From Bradyrhizobium sp. Arg816 (GTDB lineage Bacteria > Pseudomonadota > Alphaproteobacteria > Rhizobiales > Xanthobacteraceae): a DNA stretch of 64,000 bases. The position numbers were made by a program, and so were the translations under genes. Below, piece by piece: positions 41,508 through 51,337 of this stretch. The stretch lies in the NCBI RefSeq assembly GCF_029989365.1, contig NZ_JAPRAQ010000003.1:186001-250000 (forward strand), read 5' to 3'. Numbering within the stretch: the first letter of the stretch is position 1; each line of letters opens with the position of its first letter. Below the pieces are notes generated by a model. It saw only the letters and a list, made by a program, of their open reading frames with translations. It did no database searches and was not told the origin of the DNA.

Positions 41508-42977
41508 TTAACTGTTGTTGGCGGGCTTGGCGGCGGGCTTGGTCGCGGCCTTGGGCTTGGCGGGCTTGGCCGCCTGATCGCCGCTTGCCGCAGGCTTCTC
41601 GGCGGGTTTCGCCGCCGCATCGTGCTTGGCCGCGGCATGCTTGGTCCCGGCCGGCTTCGCAGCGGACTTGGTATCGCTCTTGGCGTCGGGCTTGGTCGCA
41701 GCCGGCTTTGCCGCCGCCGTCTTGGCATCCTTCGGCTTGTCGGCTGGCTTGTCGGTCGCGTCGGGCTTCCTGGCGACGCGCGACTTCTTGCCACGCGGCT
41801 TTGGCGTGGCCTGCTGGTCGGCATCGGCCGCGACCGCCGCGATCAGGGCGGTGCCGGTGCGGGTCGGGCCGGTATAGACCAGCACGGGCTCGGCCGCAGC
41901 GGGGGCGGAGGCCATCAGCTCGGAGGCCTTCATCAGGGGCGGCTGAAGGCCCGCGGTGAAGAAGGTGACCTGGGCTTCGCCGCCGGTGGCGGAGGCCGAT
42001 CCGGACGTGCCGCCATTGGCGGCGATCAGTGCGTCGTCATCGTCGCTGGCCGGCCGTTTGCGATGACCGCCGCACATGTCCTCGCGCAGGTTCGGCGGCG
42101 AGGCGTCGACCGGCACCAGCCTGTCGACGGTGCCGAGCGAGGGGCGGAGCCAGGTGAGATTGTCCTGGCTGAAGCCGCGCTCGAGCAGCTGCGCCGCCTT
42201 GACCGCACGCGCAGTACCGGAGTTGGCGCCCAGCACGACGGCGATCAGCCGGCGGCCGTTGCGCGTGGCCGACGCCACGAGATTGTAGCCGGAGGCGCAG
42301 ATGAAGCCGGTCTTGAAACCGTCGGCGCCGGGGTAGCGGCCGATCAGCTTGTTGAAATTGCCGGTGACGCGCTTGCCGAAGCGGATTGCGGGGATGTGCA
42401 CGAAGTATTCGTATTCCGGCAGGTCGCGCAGGAACGAGCGCGAGAGAATGCCGAGGTCGCGCGCGGACGTGATCTGGCCGTCGGCGGGCAGGCCGTTCGG
42501 ATTGACGTAGCTCGTCTGCGTCATGCCGAGCTTCTGCGCGGTATCATTCATCATCGCCGAGAAGCCGTCGATCGAGCCGCCGACGCCTTCGGCGAGCACC
42601 ACGGCCATGTCGTTCGCCGACTTCACCATCATCATCTTCAGCGCGTTGTCGACGGTGAGCTGTGTTCCCGGACGGAACCCCATCTTCGACGGCGATTGTG
42701 AAGCCGCCGTCGGCGACACCGTGAGCAGCGTGTCGAGCGTCAGCCTGCCGTCCTTGACCGCCTTCAGCGTCACATAGGCTGTCATGATCTTGGTGACGGA
42801 GGCCGGATACCAGGGAATGGTCGCGTTCTCGGCCTGCAGCACCTTGCCGCTGTCAGCTTCGATCAGCAGCAGTGCCTCGGCGCCCGCGGTGCGCGGCGCA
42901 AGCAGTACGGCGGATGCGAGGGCCGCAGCGAACAGGTTGAACAGGGACTTGCGAAGCAGCGGGCGAAGGGCGTGCAC
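41508..42977 (-). CDS. D-alanyl-D-alanine carboxypeptidase (PBP5/6 type) with long Lys/Ala/Pro tail
   Basis: 489 residues. A signal peptide is followed by the serine-peptidase S11 domain: SxxK at Ser60-Lys63 (YPASVTKIM), SxN at 120-122 (KSANDM), KTG at 222-224 (DGFKTGFI). It trims the terminal D-Ala from peptidoglycan pentapeptides in the periplasm. After the domain comes a linker and, from about residue 375, a highly basic low-complexity tail of repeats such as AAKPAATKPDAKSDTKSAAK, ending in NNS, resembling histone-H1 tails. No C-terminal amphipathic anchor is seen. The tail may bind anionic envelope polymers (inference). Confidence 0.9.
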   Translation of the reverse strand: MHALRPLLRKSLFNLFAAALASAVLLAPRTAGAEALLLIEADSGKVLQAENATIPWYPASVTKIMTAYVTLKAVKDGRLTLDTLLTVSPTAASQSPSKMGFRPGTQLTVDNALKMMMVKSANDMAVVLAEGVGGSIDGFSAMMNDTAQKLGMTQTSYVNPNGLPADGQITSARDLGILSRSFLRDLPEYEYFVHIPAIRFGKRVTGNFNKLIGRYPGADGFKTGFICASGYNLVASATRNGRRLIAVVLGANSGTARAVKAAQLLERGFSQDNLTWLRPSLGTVDRLVPVDASPPNLREDMCGGHRKRPASDDDDALIAANGGTSGSASATGGEAQVTFFTAGLQPPLMKASELMASAPAAAEPVLVYTGPTRTGTALIAAVAADADQQATPKPRGKKSRVARKPDATDKPADKPKDAKTAAAKPAATKPDAKSDTKSAAKPAGTKHAAAKHDAAAKPAEKPAASGDQAAKPAKPKAATKPAAKPANNS

Positions 42978-43153
42978 TATCCGATTCCGGTCCTTGGAGA
43001 CCCGCCGGTTCCGGTCGGATCTCGTGATCTGATGTTCGGTTCTGAAATCCGGCGCCGCCGCTTGCGGCGTCGCAAACCTATACCGGCTCGTGCGTCGAGA
43101 ACAGGGGTTTCGGCCGGGTATTCCGCGATGAAATAGGCCGAATTTCGACGATG

Positions 43154-44950
43154 CTATGGGGACTTGACCGCAGTCGCCGCAGCCTCGGCGGCCGTCACGC
43201 TGGCCCGTGCATTTTCCTGAACCATGAACTGGGCCCTGGCGAGTTCGGCAAAATGGCCGCCTTTGGCCACGAGTTCATCGAAAGTTCCGCTTTCGATCAC
43301 GCGGCCGTTCTCGAACACCAGGATCCGCGTGGCATTGCGGATGGTGGAGAGACGGTGGGCGATCACGAACGTGGTCCGTCCCTTCATCACTTCGTCGAGA
43401 GCGGCGTTCACCTTGGCCTCGGTGACGGCGTCGAGCGCGCTGGTGGCCTCGTCCAGGATCAGGATCGGTGGATCCTTCAGCAGCGCGCGGGCGATCGACA
43501 GCCGCTGGCGCTCGCCGCCGGAGAGCATGCGGCCGCGCTCGCCGGCATTGGTCTCGAAGCCGCCGCTGCGCTCGATGAATTCGAGCGCCTGCGCGCGCTC
43601 CGCGGCCTTGCGCATCTCGGCTTCGGTCGCATCCGGCTTGCCGACGTGCAAATTCTCCGCGATCGAGCGGTTGAACAGCAGCGCCTCCTGGAACACCACG
43701 CCGATGTTCCGGCGCAGCGACGTCAGCGTCACGCCGCGGACGTCCATGCCGTCGATCCTGATGAAGCCCGACTGCGGATCGAAGGCGCGATGCAGAAGCG
43801 CGATCGCCGTCGACTTGCCGGCGCCGGTCGCGCCGACCAGCGCGATGGTCTGGCCGGGCAGCGCGGTGAAGGAGAGGTCCTCGACCGCCGGCCGCTTGCC
43901 GTCATAGGAGAAGGTGACGTCGTTGAATTCGACGAGGCCGGAGAGCCGCCCGGCATCGATCGCGTCGGGGCGGTCGTGGACCGCGGGCACGGCGTCGAGC
44001 ACGTTGAAGAACTCGCGCAGCCGCGGGGCTTCCATGAACACGTTGTTGATGAAGCTCACGACCTGCTCGAGCTTCTGGATCAGCAGCGTCGCGAAGCTCA
44101 CGAACATCACGATCTCGCCGACGGAGGTGAGCCCCTGATCGTGCAGCGCGATGCCGAGCGTGAAGATCGCGAGCACCGTGATCGTCGTGGAGGCGCGCGT
44201 GATCACGGTGACGAGCGCCCACCAGGACAGCACCGGCATCTGCGCGGCCAGCAGCTCATCGGCGACGGAGCGCAAGCCCTTCACCTCGGACTCGACGCGC
44301 ACAAAACTCTGCACCAGCGCGACGTTGCCGAGCGCGTCGGAGGCGCGCGCGGAGAGCTCGCTATAGTGCTCCTCGACCTGCATCTGCATGCCGAAGGTTC
44401 TGCGCACGACGAAGGTCGTCAGCGCGGTGAAGACGATGCAGAGCACGAACAAGAGGACCGCGAGCCGCCAGTTCAGGTAGAGCGACAGCGGCAGCAGCAC
44501 CACGACCGACAGGATCGCGGCAAAGTGCTCGCGGAAGAAGCCGAGCCACAACCGCCACAGCGCATCGGTGCCGTTGAGCATCACCTTCATCAGCCGGCCC
44601 GAATGGGTGCCTGAGTGGAAGGTCAGCGGCAGTTGCAAAATGTGCTCGAAATAGTCGGTCAGCACCGCCTGGCGCTGGCGGTGGGAGAGCCGGTCGGCTT
44701 GCAACGCCACGATCGCGCTGCAGCCGATGGTGAACAGCCCGAACGCTACCCAGGCCAGCAGGAACGGCCACGCCGAGTTCGATCCGGCGACCGTCTTGCC
44801 CGAGAGCACGTCGACGATCCGGCCGAACAGCACGGGTTCCGCGAACTGCGAGGCCGCAAGCAGGAGATTGGCAAACGCCAGCAACCAGCCCAGCCGCGCC
44901 TCCTTGCCGAGCAGTTCGAGAACGCGGGTGTAGAGACGGAGGATGGGCAT
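43154..44950 (-). CDS. ndvA: Beta-(1->2)glucan export ATP-binding/permease protein
   Basis: 598 residues: an exporter-type ABC half-transporter with about six N-terminal helices, then a nucleotide-binding domain with Walker A ([12 protein letters not shown]), signature ([16 protein letters not shown]) and Walker B ([12 protein letters not shown]). The NdvA-like opening ([20 protein letters not shown]) and the length match the cyclic beta-1,2-glucan exporter of rhizobia, needed for hypo-osmotic adaptation and nodule invasion. No glucan synthase gene is adjacent. An ATG eight codons upstream is possible; 44950 is the usual start. Confidence 0.9.
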   Translation of the reverse strand: MPILRLYTRVLELLGKEARLGWLLAFANLLLAASQFAEPVLFGRIVDVLSGKTVAGSNSAWPFLLAWVAFGLFTIGCSAIVALQADRLSHRQRQAVLTDYFEHILQLPLTFHSGTHSGRLMKVMLNGTDALWRLWLGFFREHFAAILSVVVLLPLSLYLNWRLAVLLFVLCIVFTALTTFVVRRTFGMQMQVEEHYSELSARASDALGNVALVQSFVRVESEVKGLRSVADELLAAQMPVLSWWALVTVITRASTTITVLAIFTLGIALHDQGLTSVGEIVMFVSFATLLIQKLEQVVSFINNVFMEAPRLREFFNVLDAVPAVHDRPDAIDAGRLSGLVEFNDVTFSYDGKRPAVEDLSFTALPGQTIALVGATGAGKSTAIALLHRAFDPQSGFIRIDGMDVRGVTLTSLRRNIGVVFQEALLFNRSIAENLHVGKPDATEAEMRKAAERAQALEFIERSGGFETNAGERGRMLSGGERQRLSIARALLKDPPILILDEATSALDAVTEAKVNAALDEVMKGRTTFVIAHRLSTIRNATRILVFENGRVIESGTFDELVAKGGHFAELARAQFMVQENARASVTAAEAAATAVKSP

Positions 44951-45040
44951 GCGGGGACGAACTCGGGCGGACAAAACGGTGTGAGCCCATATTCTAATCA
45001 GGGATCGCCGGTGAGATACAGCGGAAGCTGCGGGTTTTGC

Positions 45041-46090
45041 TCAGTTGATCAGCCGTCCCGCGACCGGCGGCAGGAACCGGTCGTCGAAGATATCGCCCGC
45101 CGCCGGCCGTTTGCGGAATTTGAAATCCTGCGCGATCTGGTCGATCGAGCGGTCCAGGCGCGCCGGGTCGATGCCGCCGAGGCCGTTGCGCTTGACCTCG
45201 TCGGTCAGGATGTTGTCGATGAGCACGCTGCGCAGGCGTTCCCGCTCGAGGTCGCGGTCGCCGTCGTCGATCCGGCTCGTGGCTTCGTCCGCCGCGCGGG
45301 CCGGCTCCTTGATGGTCGCGTTGACGCCGGCGATCAATGCGCGCACGAAACCCTTCACGGCGTCGGGCTTCGCGGCGGCGAAAGCGGGGTTGGCCACCAC
45401 GGCGAAGCCGTAGGCTTCGCAGCCATAGTCGGCATAGCGGAGTACCACGAGATCGCCACCGGGCACGCCGCGGTCGCGCAGGTTCACCGCCGAGAGATAG
45501 CTGAAGCCGGCGACCGCATCGACCTGGCCTGCGGAGAGGATCGGCTCGCGGACCGCGGCGCTGATCTTGTGGAATTTCACTTGTGACGCGTTGATGCCGT
45601 TCTGCTGCGCCAGCGCCGGCCACAGCCGCATCGACAGATCGCCGTCGGCGACGCCGACGGTCTTGCCGTCGAGGTCGGGCAGCAGGTGAATGCCGCGGCT
45701 CCTGCGCGCGACGATCGCGTAAGGCGCGCGATTGAACAACACGAACACGGCTTTGACCGCCGCGGCATCGTCCTTGTCGCGAAAGCGGATCAGCTCGTTG
45801 ATGTCGACGAGCGCGAGCTCGCTGTCGCCCTTGGCGACGCGCGCGAGCGCCTCAGGCGATCCGGCTGCGCTATTGAAGGACACGTTGAGACGCTCGGCGC
45901 CGAAATTGCCGTCCTTCGCGGCGAGGAAGAACGGCGCCATGCTCGCATCGACGGGACGATCGAATGTGAAGTGGATCGCAGTGGACGGCGCAGCAGTCTC
46001 GGCCGCGCTGACGTCGCGCGCAGCCAGCGCGGCAAGCGAGATTGCAATGGCCAGCAGGCCGCGAAGGGCGATCGTCTTGAATGCAAACAT
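45041..46090 (-). CDS. ABC transporter substrate-binding protein (NMT1/THI5-like), orphan
   Basis: A 349-residue periplasmic protein. A signal peptide (RGLLAIAISLAALAARDVSAAE) is followed by HFTFDRPVDASMAPFFLAAK, the opening of NMT1/SsuA/TauA-type binding proteins. Later: GSPEALARVAKGDSELALVD and KTVGVADGDLSMRLWPALAQ. Such proteins bind nitrate, sulfonates, thiamine precursors or aromatic acids. No permease or ATPase partner is within the window, so it is an orphan. The frame is open far upstream (to 46816), but the ATG at 46090 gives the signal peptide. It lies ~90 bases upstream of ndvA on the same strand. Confidence 0.82.
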   Translation of the reverse strand: MFAFKTIALRGLLAIAISLAALAARDVSAAETAAPSTAIHFTFDRPVDASMAPFFLAAKDGNFGAERLNVSFNSAAGSPEALARVAKGDSELALVDINELIRFRDKDDAAAVKAVFVLFNRAPYAIVARRSRGIHLLPDLDGKTVGVADGDLSMRLWPALAQQNGINASQVKFHKISAAVREPILSAGQVDAVAGFSYLSAVNLRDRGVPGGDLVVLRYADYGCEAYGFAVVANPAFAAAKPDAVKGFVRALIAGVNATIKEPARAADEATSRIDDGDRDLERERLRSVLIDNILTDEVKRNGLGGIDPARLDRSIDQIAQDFKFRKRPAAGDIFDDRFLPPVAGRLIN

Positions 46091-46317
46091 CAGTTGCGCC
46101 GGTCCCGCATTGTTGTGGTTTCGTGACGCTCGCAGCGCCGGCCGGCGATGAGCCTGCGCGCGGCAACATGAACGGCGGATGAGCGGGGGTTGCGTCATGA
46201 TCACGCAACCCCGTTCAGCTTCTGTTGGGGTTGGGGAACTCAACATGGGCTGCAGGTGTTTGAACGACATGAGCCTGTCGTCAGGCACCATTCGAGGTCC
46301 CAAGGAGGGTCCAGGAC

Positions 46318-46692
46318 ATGTTTGACAGATTTTCGGGGTTTGCCGGCCGCAAGGCCGTCCTTGCCACCGCCGCGGTGCTGGCGCTGACCGCGGTCGCCCC
46401 GACCGCCTCATACGCAGGCGGTCGCCACTGGCGCGGCGGCGGCGGCGCGGCGGCTGCCGCGGCCTTTGCCGGCATCGTCGGCACCGGGCTCGCGATCGCG
46501 GCGAGCCGTGACGCCTACGCCTATGATTACGGTCCGGGTCCGGGCTATGGCTATTACGGCGGCCCTGCCTATTACAGTGGCCCCGCCTACGGTCCTTACT
46601 ACGGCCCGGGCCCGAACTACCAATATCAGCGCTATGGCGGCACGGCTCCGTCGGAGCTTTGTGGCCAGGGCTACATGCAGAACTGCTACTAG
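46318..46692 (+). CDS. Secreted Gly/Tyr/Pro-rich protein
   Basis: A 124-residue protein. A signal peptide (AVLATAAVLALTAVAPTASYA) precedes a Gly/Ala hydrophobic segment (GGGAAAAAAFAGIVGTGLAI) and a repetitive region of PGPGYGYYGGPAYYSGPAYG type, ending with two Cys (ELCGQGYMQNCY). AAGGAGG lies upstream of the ATG. The low-complexity middle resembles other Bradyrhizobium surface proteins of unknown role. It is divergent from the orphan binding protein. Confidence 0.72.
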   Translation: MFDRFSGFAGRKAVLATAAVLALTAVAPTASYAGGRHWRGGGGAAAAAAFAGIVGTGLAIAASRDAYAYDYGPGPGYGYYGGPAYYSGPAYGPYYGPGPNYQYQRYGGTAPSELCGQGYMQNCY

Positions 46693-46695
46693 CCT

Positions 46696-46740
46696 TGGCT
46701 ACCAAGTCCCTGGCTACCAAGTCCCTGGCTACCAAGTCTT
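46696..46740. repeat. Three tandem copies of a 15-bp unit
   Basis: TGGCTACCAAGTCCC is repeated at 46696-46710 and 46711-46725, then at 46726-46740 with the last three bases changed (CTT). It sits between the stop of the Gly/Tyr-rich gene and its terminator, and does not continue its reading frame. Confidence 0.95.
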
Positions 46741-46747
46741 GACCACA

Positions 46748-46784
46748 ACGGGCCGTCGCGCTTGCCGCGGCGGCCCGTTTTTCG
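46748..46784 (+). terminator. Intrinsic terminator of the Gly/Tyr-rich protein gene
   Basis: ACGGGCCG (46748-46755) pairs with CGGCCCGT (46771-46778) and is followed by a T-run. The loop holds a further CGCG pairing. Confidence 0.75.
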
Positions 46785-46840
46785 CTTTTATCACCGCGCG
46801 TTAACGCGCTAGCCATTGGTTTAGGGTAGTTTTGAGCACC

Positions 46841-47245
46841 ATGAGTGATTCGCTTGAGCGGCTATATCTGGCTGTGCTCGCGGCCAGGGATCTTGATCCG
46901 GCAACATCGCGTACCGCCCGGCTGTTTCAGCGTGGGCCATCCAAAATGGCGAAGAAACTGGCCGAAGAAGCCATTGAGGTCGTCATCGACGCGGTCAATG
47001 GCGACAGCGAGGCCGTGATCCGGGAAAGCGCCGACCTGCTCTACAATCTCACGGTGCTCTGGGCCTCGGCCGGCGTGCGCCCGGAGGATGTCTGGCGCGA
47101 GATGGCGCGGCGGGAAGACATGCTCGGCATCGCCGAGAAGCTGCCGAAGTCGCCGATGAAGCTGCCCAAGGTCGCGTCACCGCGCGTCGCCGCCAGGCGG
47201 CCAATTGTCGCGCTGGAAGGGCGCGTCTCGCGCAAGCGCCACTAA
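46841..47245 (+). CDS. hisE: Phosphoribosyl-ATP pyrophosphohydrolase-like protein
   Basis: A 134-residue MazG-like helical hydrolase that acts at the second step of histidine synthesis, converting PR-ATP to PR-AMP. The metal site ExxE appears as KLAEEAIEVVIDAVNGD and the second half as VIRESADLLYNLTVL. RLFQRGPSKMAKKLAEEA matches HisE. It is somewhat longer than typical HisE because of a basic C-terminal tail (KSPMKLPKVASPRVAARRPI). It stands alone, away from hisD at 2.5 kb and without other his genes, so it may be a second copy. The ATG at 46841 is preferred to TTG at 46832. Confidence 0.85.
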   Translation: MSDSLERLYLAVLAARDLDPATSRTARLFQRGPSKMAKKLAEEAIEVVIDAVNGDSEAVIRESADLLYNLTVLWASAGVRPEDVWREMARREDMLGIAEKLPKSPMKLPKVASPRVAARRPIVALEGRVSRKRH

Positions 47246-47335
47246 AGCGCGGTGAAGCCGGAGCAAAGCGTCATCGCGCTTTAGGTTGTTGTTTGCGCGC
47301 GATCTTTCGGAAAACCGCGACACACTGTTCCAGAT
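47243..47335. repeat. RIME-like palindromic element upstream of yqaA
   Basis: Contains the perfect pair TAAAGCGCG / CGCGCTTTA and the rhizobial element core CGATCTTTCGGAAAACCGC followed by TTCCAGATCACGC. A related core lies in inverse orientation at 47985-48050. Confidence 0.65.
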
Positions 47336-47399
47336 CACGCCAAATCGTCACAAAACTCGCGATGGACAAATCCGTCCCATGGTGCTTCATCGCGGCGCC

Positions 47400-47981
47400 A
47401 TGCTGAAACGTATCTACGACTGGTGCATCGACGCCGCCCACAAGCCCTACGCGCTCTGGATCATGGGAGCCGTGGCTTTCGCAGAAAGCTCCTTCTTTCC
47501 GGTCCCGCCGGATGTGATGCTGATCCCGATGTCGCTAGCGCGCCCGCAGCGCGCCTGGCTCTACGCCGCGGTCTGCACCGCGACCTCGGTGGTGGGCGGT
47601 CTGCTGGGCTACGCCATCGGTGCGCTGCTGTTCGACTCGGTCGGCCATTGGCTGATCCAGGTCTATGGCCTCGGCGACAAGGTCGATGCCTTCCGCGCCT
47701 CCTATGCGGAGTGGGGCGCGGTGATCATCCTGCTCAAGGGCCTGACACCGATCCCCTACAAGCTCGTCACCATCACCTCGGGCTTTGCCGGTTACAATAT
47801 CGGCCTGTTCATCCTGTGCTCGATCGTCGCGCGCGGCGGCCGCTTCTTCATCGTCGCGATCCTGCTCAACCGCTATGGCGACTGGATCCGCGTCAGGATC
47901 GAGAAGCATCTCGGTCTCTGGGTGGCGCTCGGCGCCGCCGTGCTGGTGCTCGGCTTCGTCGTCGCGGTCAAGCTGATCTAG
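47400..47981 (+). CDS. YqaA-family membrane protein (DedA/SNARE-associated superfamily)
   Basis: A 193-residue integral membrane protein with four or five helices. SSFFPVPPDVMLIPMSLARP and LLKGLTPIPYKLVTITSGFA are the two re-entrant half-sites that define the DedA superfamily; the second carries the conserved Pro/Lys-Leu. Members have been linked to lipid scrambling or export across the inner membrane. The ATG at 47400 (MLKRIYDWC) is preferred over upstream in-frame starts. Flanked on both sides by RIME-like elements. Confidence 0.85.
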   Translation: MLKRIYDWCIDAAHKPYALWIMGAVAFAESSFFPVPPDVMLIPMSLARPQRAWLYAAVCTATSVVGGLLGYAIGALLFDSVGHWLIQVYGLGDKVDAFRASYAEWGAVIILLKGLTPIPYKLVTITSGFAGYNIGLFILCSIVARGGRFFIVAILLNRYGDWIRVRIEKHLGLWVALGAAVLVLGFVVAVKLI

Positions 47982-47984
47982 GGA

Positions 47985-48050
47985 ATGATCCGGACCCGAA
48001 GCGTCGCGTCAGCGCAACGCGTGAAGCGGTTCTCCGAAAAGATCATGCTT
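47985..48050. repeat. RIME-like palindromic element downstream of yqaA
   Basis: On the minus strand it reads AAGCATGATCTTTTCGGAGA ACCGC... ending TCCGGATCATTCC, the typical rhizobial intergenic mosaic element layout with inverted GATC-containing ends. Confidence 0.65.
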
Positions 48051-48103
48051 ACTCGATGACCCCGCGCTTTGCCGCCGCGCCGGGTTCGGCTACGGTTGCC
48101 GTC

Positions 48104-48643
48104 ATGATGGTTCGATCCGGCAATCCGGTCCTCCGACTGGGGACGCTGATATTTGCAGTGCTTTCGCTCCTGCTCGGTGCCGGCGGCACCGGTTGGCCGC
48201 AATCCGCGCCGCCGGCGCTCGGCTTGCAGGAGCAGGGACCGCAGAGCGCGCCGCCGCCCTCGACATCAGCACCTTCATCGCCGCCCGCGCGCGAGGAAAA
48301 TCCCGGGCTGATCAACGAAATGGGCAAGCTGTTCGACAAGCTGCCCTCGATCCTGCCGCCGATCAAAAGCCCGAGCGAGACCATGAACGATCTGTCGCGG
48401 CTGGCGACGCCGTCGGCCATGGTGTCGGGGCGCATGGCCTGCCCCGCCTCGTCGAATGGCGCGCCCGACTGCAAGCAGGCCGCCGACCAGCTCTGCCAGA
48501 GCAAGGGCTACAAGGAAGGCAAGAGCCTGAACGCCGATTCCGCGGAAAAATGCTCGGCCAAGGTTCTGATCCCGGGCCGGCAACGCAAACCGGATGACTG
48601 CCGCACCGATACCTTCGTCACCAGCGCGCTGTGCCAGAACTGA
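48104..48643 (+). CDS. Secreted hypothetical protein with Cys-rich C-terminus
   Basis: A 179-residue protein. A hydrophobic leader (LRLGTLIFAVLSLLLGAGGTG) precedes a Pro/Ser-rich linker (APPPSTSAPSSPPAREE), an amphipathic segment (LFDKLPSILPPIK) and a C-terminal domain with six cysteines (MACPASSNGAPDCKQAADQL, LCQSKGYKEGKS, EKCSAKVL, DDCRTDTF, SALCQN). Earlier in-frame ATGs (48056) exist, but they add a low-confidence extension. The family was not recognised. Its stop lies 27 bases before aspA. Confidence 0.7.
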   Translation: MMVRSGNPVLRLGTLIFAVLSLLLGAGGTGWPQSAPPALGLQEQGPQSAPPPSTSAPSSPPAREENPGLINEMGKLFDKLPSILPPIKSPSETMNDLSRLATPSAMVSGRMACPASSNGAPDCKQAADQLCQSKGYKEGKSLNADSAEKCSAKVLIPGRQRKPDDCRTDTFVTSALCQN

Positions 48644-48670
48644 GGACGTAGCGCCAGCAAAGGAGCGCCC

Positions 48671-50071
<1,401 letters not shown>

Positions 50072-50226
50072 TGCCGCCCGCATTTGCGCAGCGAATTCCG
50101 CATGTTGGAATTGCGGTAACGGCATCCGCCACGGCGTCAAAACGCAATACTTGACAGTGGAAAGATTGCCTTGTTGGTATGGCCTCCAGCTTTCGATTTG
50201 CTCGCCACCAAAGGATCGTTTCGCCT

Positions 50227-51195
50227 ATGTCCATGCCTGCCTTGTTCAAGGGACGCCTGTCGATCCCCGTGATCGGTTCGCCGCTCTTCATCATCTCGGT
50301 GCCCGATCTCGTGATCGCGCAGTGCAAGGCCGGTGTGGTCGGCTCGTTTCCGTCGCTGAACGCGCGGCCGCCGGAGCTGCTCGACGAATGGCTGGCGCGG
50401 ATCACCGAAGAGCTCGCGGCCTATGACCGCGCGCATCCCGACAAGCCGTCGGCGCCGTTCGCGGTGAACCAGATCGTGCACAAGTCGAACAACCGGCTCG
50501 ATCACGACATGCAGCTCTGCGCCAAGTACAAGGTGCCGATGATCATCTCGTCGCTCGGCGCGCGCGAGGAGCTCAATCAGGCGGTGCACGGCTGGGGCGG
50601 CATCGTCTTCCACGACGTGATCAACCAGAAGTTCGCCCACAAGGCGATCGAGAAGGGCGCCGACGGCCTGATCCTGGTTGCGGCCGGCGCCGGCGGCCAT
50701 GCCGGCACGATCTCGCCGCTGGCCTTCGTTGCAGAGACGCGAAAATGGTTCGACGGCCCGATCGCGCTGTCGGGCGCCATCGGCAACGGCAGGGCGATCC
50801 GCGCCGCGCGCATCCTCGGCGCCGACTTCGCCTATATCGGCTCGGCCTTCATTGCGACCAAGGAAGCCAACGCGGTCGAGAACTACAAGGAGATGATCGC
50901 GGGCTCGACGGCCGACGACATCGTCTACTCCAACCTCTTCACCGGCGTGCACGGCAACTATCTGAAACCTTCGATCCTCGCGGCCGGCATGGATCCGGAA
51001 AACCTGCCGACGTCCGATCCGTCCAAGATGAACTTCGGGACGGATGCCTCCGGCGAGCGCGCCAAGCCGAAAGCCTGGAAGGAGATCTGGGGTTCGGGCC
51101 AGGGCATCGGCAGCGTCGACGGCATCATCCCCGCCGCCGATCTGATCGCGCGCTTCAAGAAGGAATATGACGAGGCGATCGATCCGCCGCTCTAA
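50227..51195 (+). CDS. Nitronate monooxygenase, paralogue 1
   Basis: A 322-residue TIM-barrel FMN enzyme. The opening FKGRLSIPVIGSPLFIIS, the phosphate-binding LILVAAGAGGHAGTISPLAF, and the active-site block GPIALSGAIGNGRAIRAARI define the family; AAGAGGHAG is the FMN-binding and catalytic-His segment of class II/III nitronate monooxygenases. These oxidise nitronates such as propionate-3-nitronate to carbonyl and nitrite, although some homologues act as enoyl reductases. The ATG at 50227 is preferred over an upstream start. A paralogue lies 3 kb downstream. Confidence 0.9.
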   Translation: MSMPALFKGRLSIPVIGSPLFIISVPDLVIAQCKAGVVGSFPSLNARPPELLDEWLARITEELAAYDRAHPDKPSAPFAVNQIVHKSNNRLDHDMQLCAKYKVPMIISSLGAREELNQAVHGWGGIVFHDVINQKFAHKAIEKGADGLILVAAGAGGHAGTISPLAFVAETRKWFDGPIALSGAIGNGRAIRAARILGADFAYIGSAFIATKEANAVENYKEMIAGSTADDIVYSNLFTGVHGNYLKPSILAAGMDPENLPTSDPSKMNFGTDASGERAKPKAWKEIWGSGQGIGSVDGIIPAADLIARFKKEYDEAIDPPL

Positions 51196-51204
51196 CCGCT
51201 CTCG

Positions 51205-51312
51205 TGTCCCGGACACTGCAGCGTGCAACGCTGCTGCGCAGAGCCGGGACCCATCGCTGCAGCACATGGACCCCGGCTCTGCAGCGCACCGCTTACGCGT
51301 TGCGTCCGGGTA
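51205..51312. repeat. Intergenic inverted-repeat element
   Basis: GTCCCGGACACTGCAGCGTG and the closing GTTGCGTCCGGG arms, with an internal GAGCCGGG / CCCGGCTC pair. It fills the gap between the monooxygenase and thioesterase genes. Confidence 0.7.
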
Positions 51313-51337
51313 ACGCCAGCCGAGATATCGTGCAAAC

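Noticed and set aside
39721..41511. 596-codon plus-strand open frame
   Set aside because: Antisense to fadD.
43151..44614. 487-codon plus-strand open frame
   Set aside because: Antisense to ndvA; composition typical of shadow frames.
46696..46740. CRISPR-like array
   Set aside because: Units are directly adjacent with no spacers, and no cas genes are in the window.
46466..46804. Reading frame with GYQVP repeats over the 15-bp tandem array
   Set aside because: It is shifted relative to the secreted-protein gene, which already has a stop before the array, and has no start signal.
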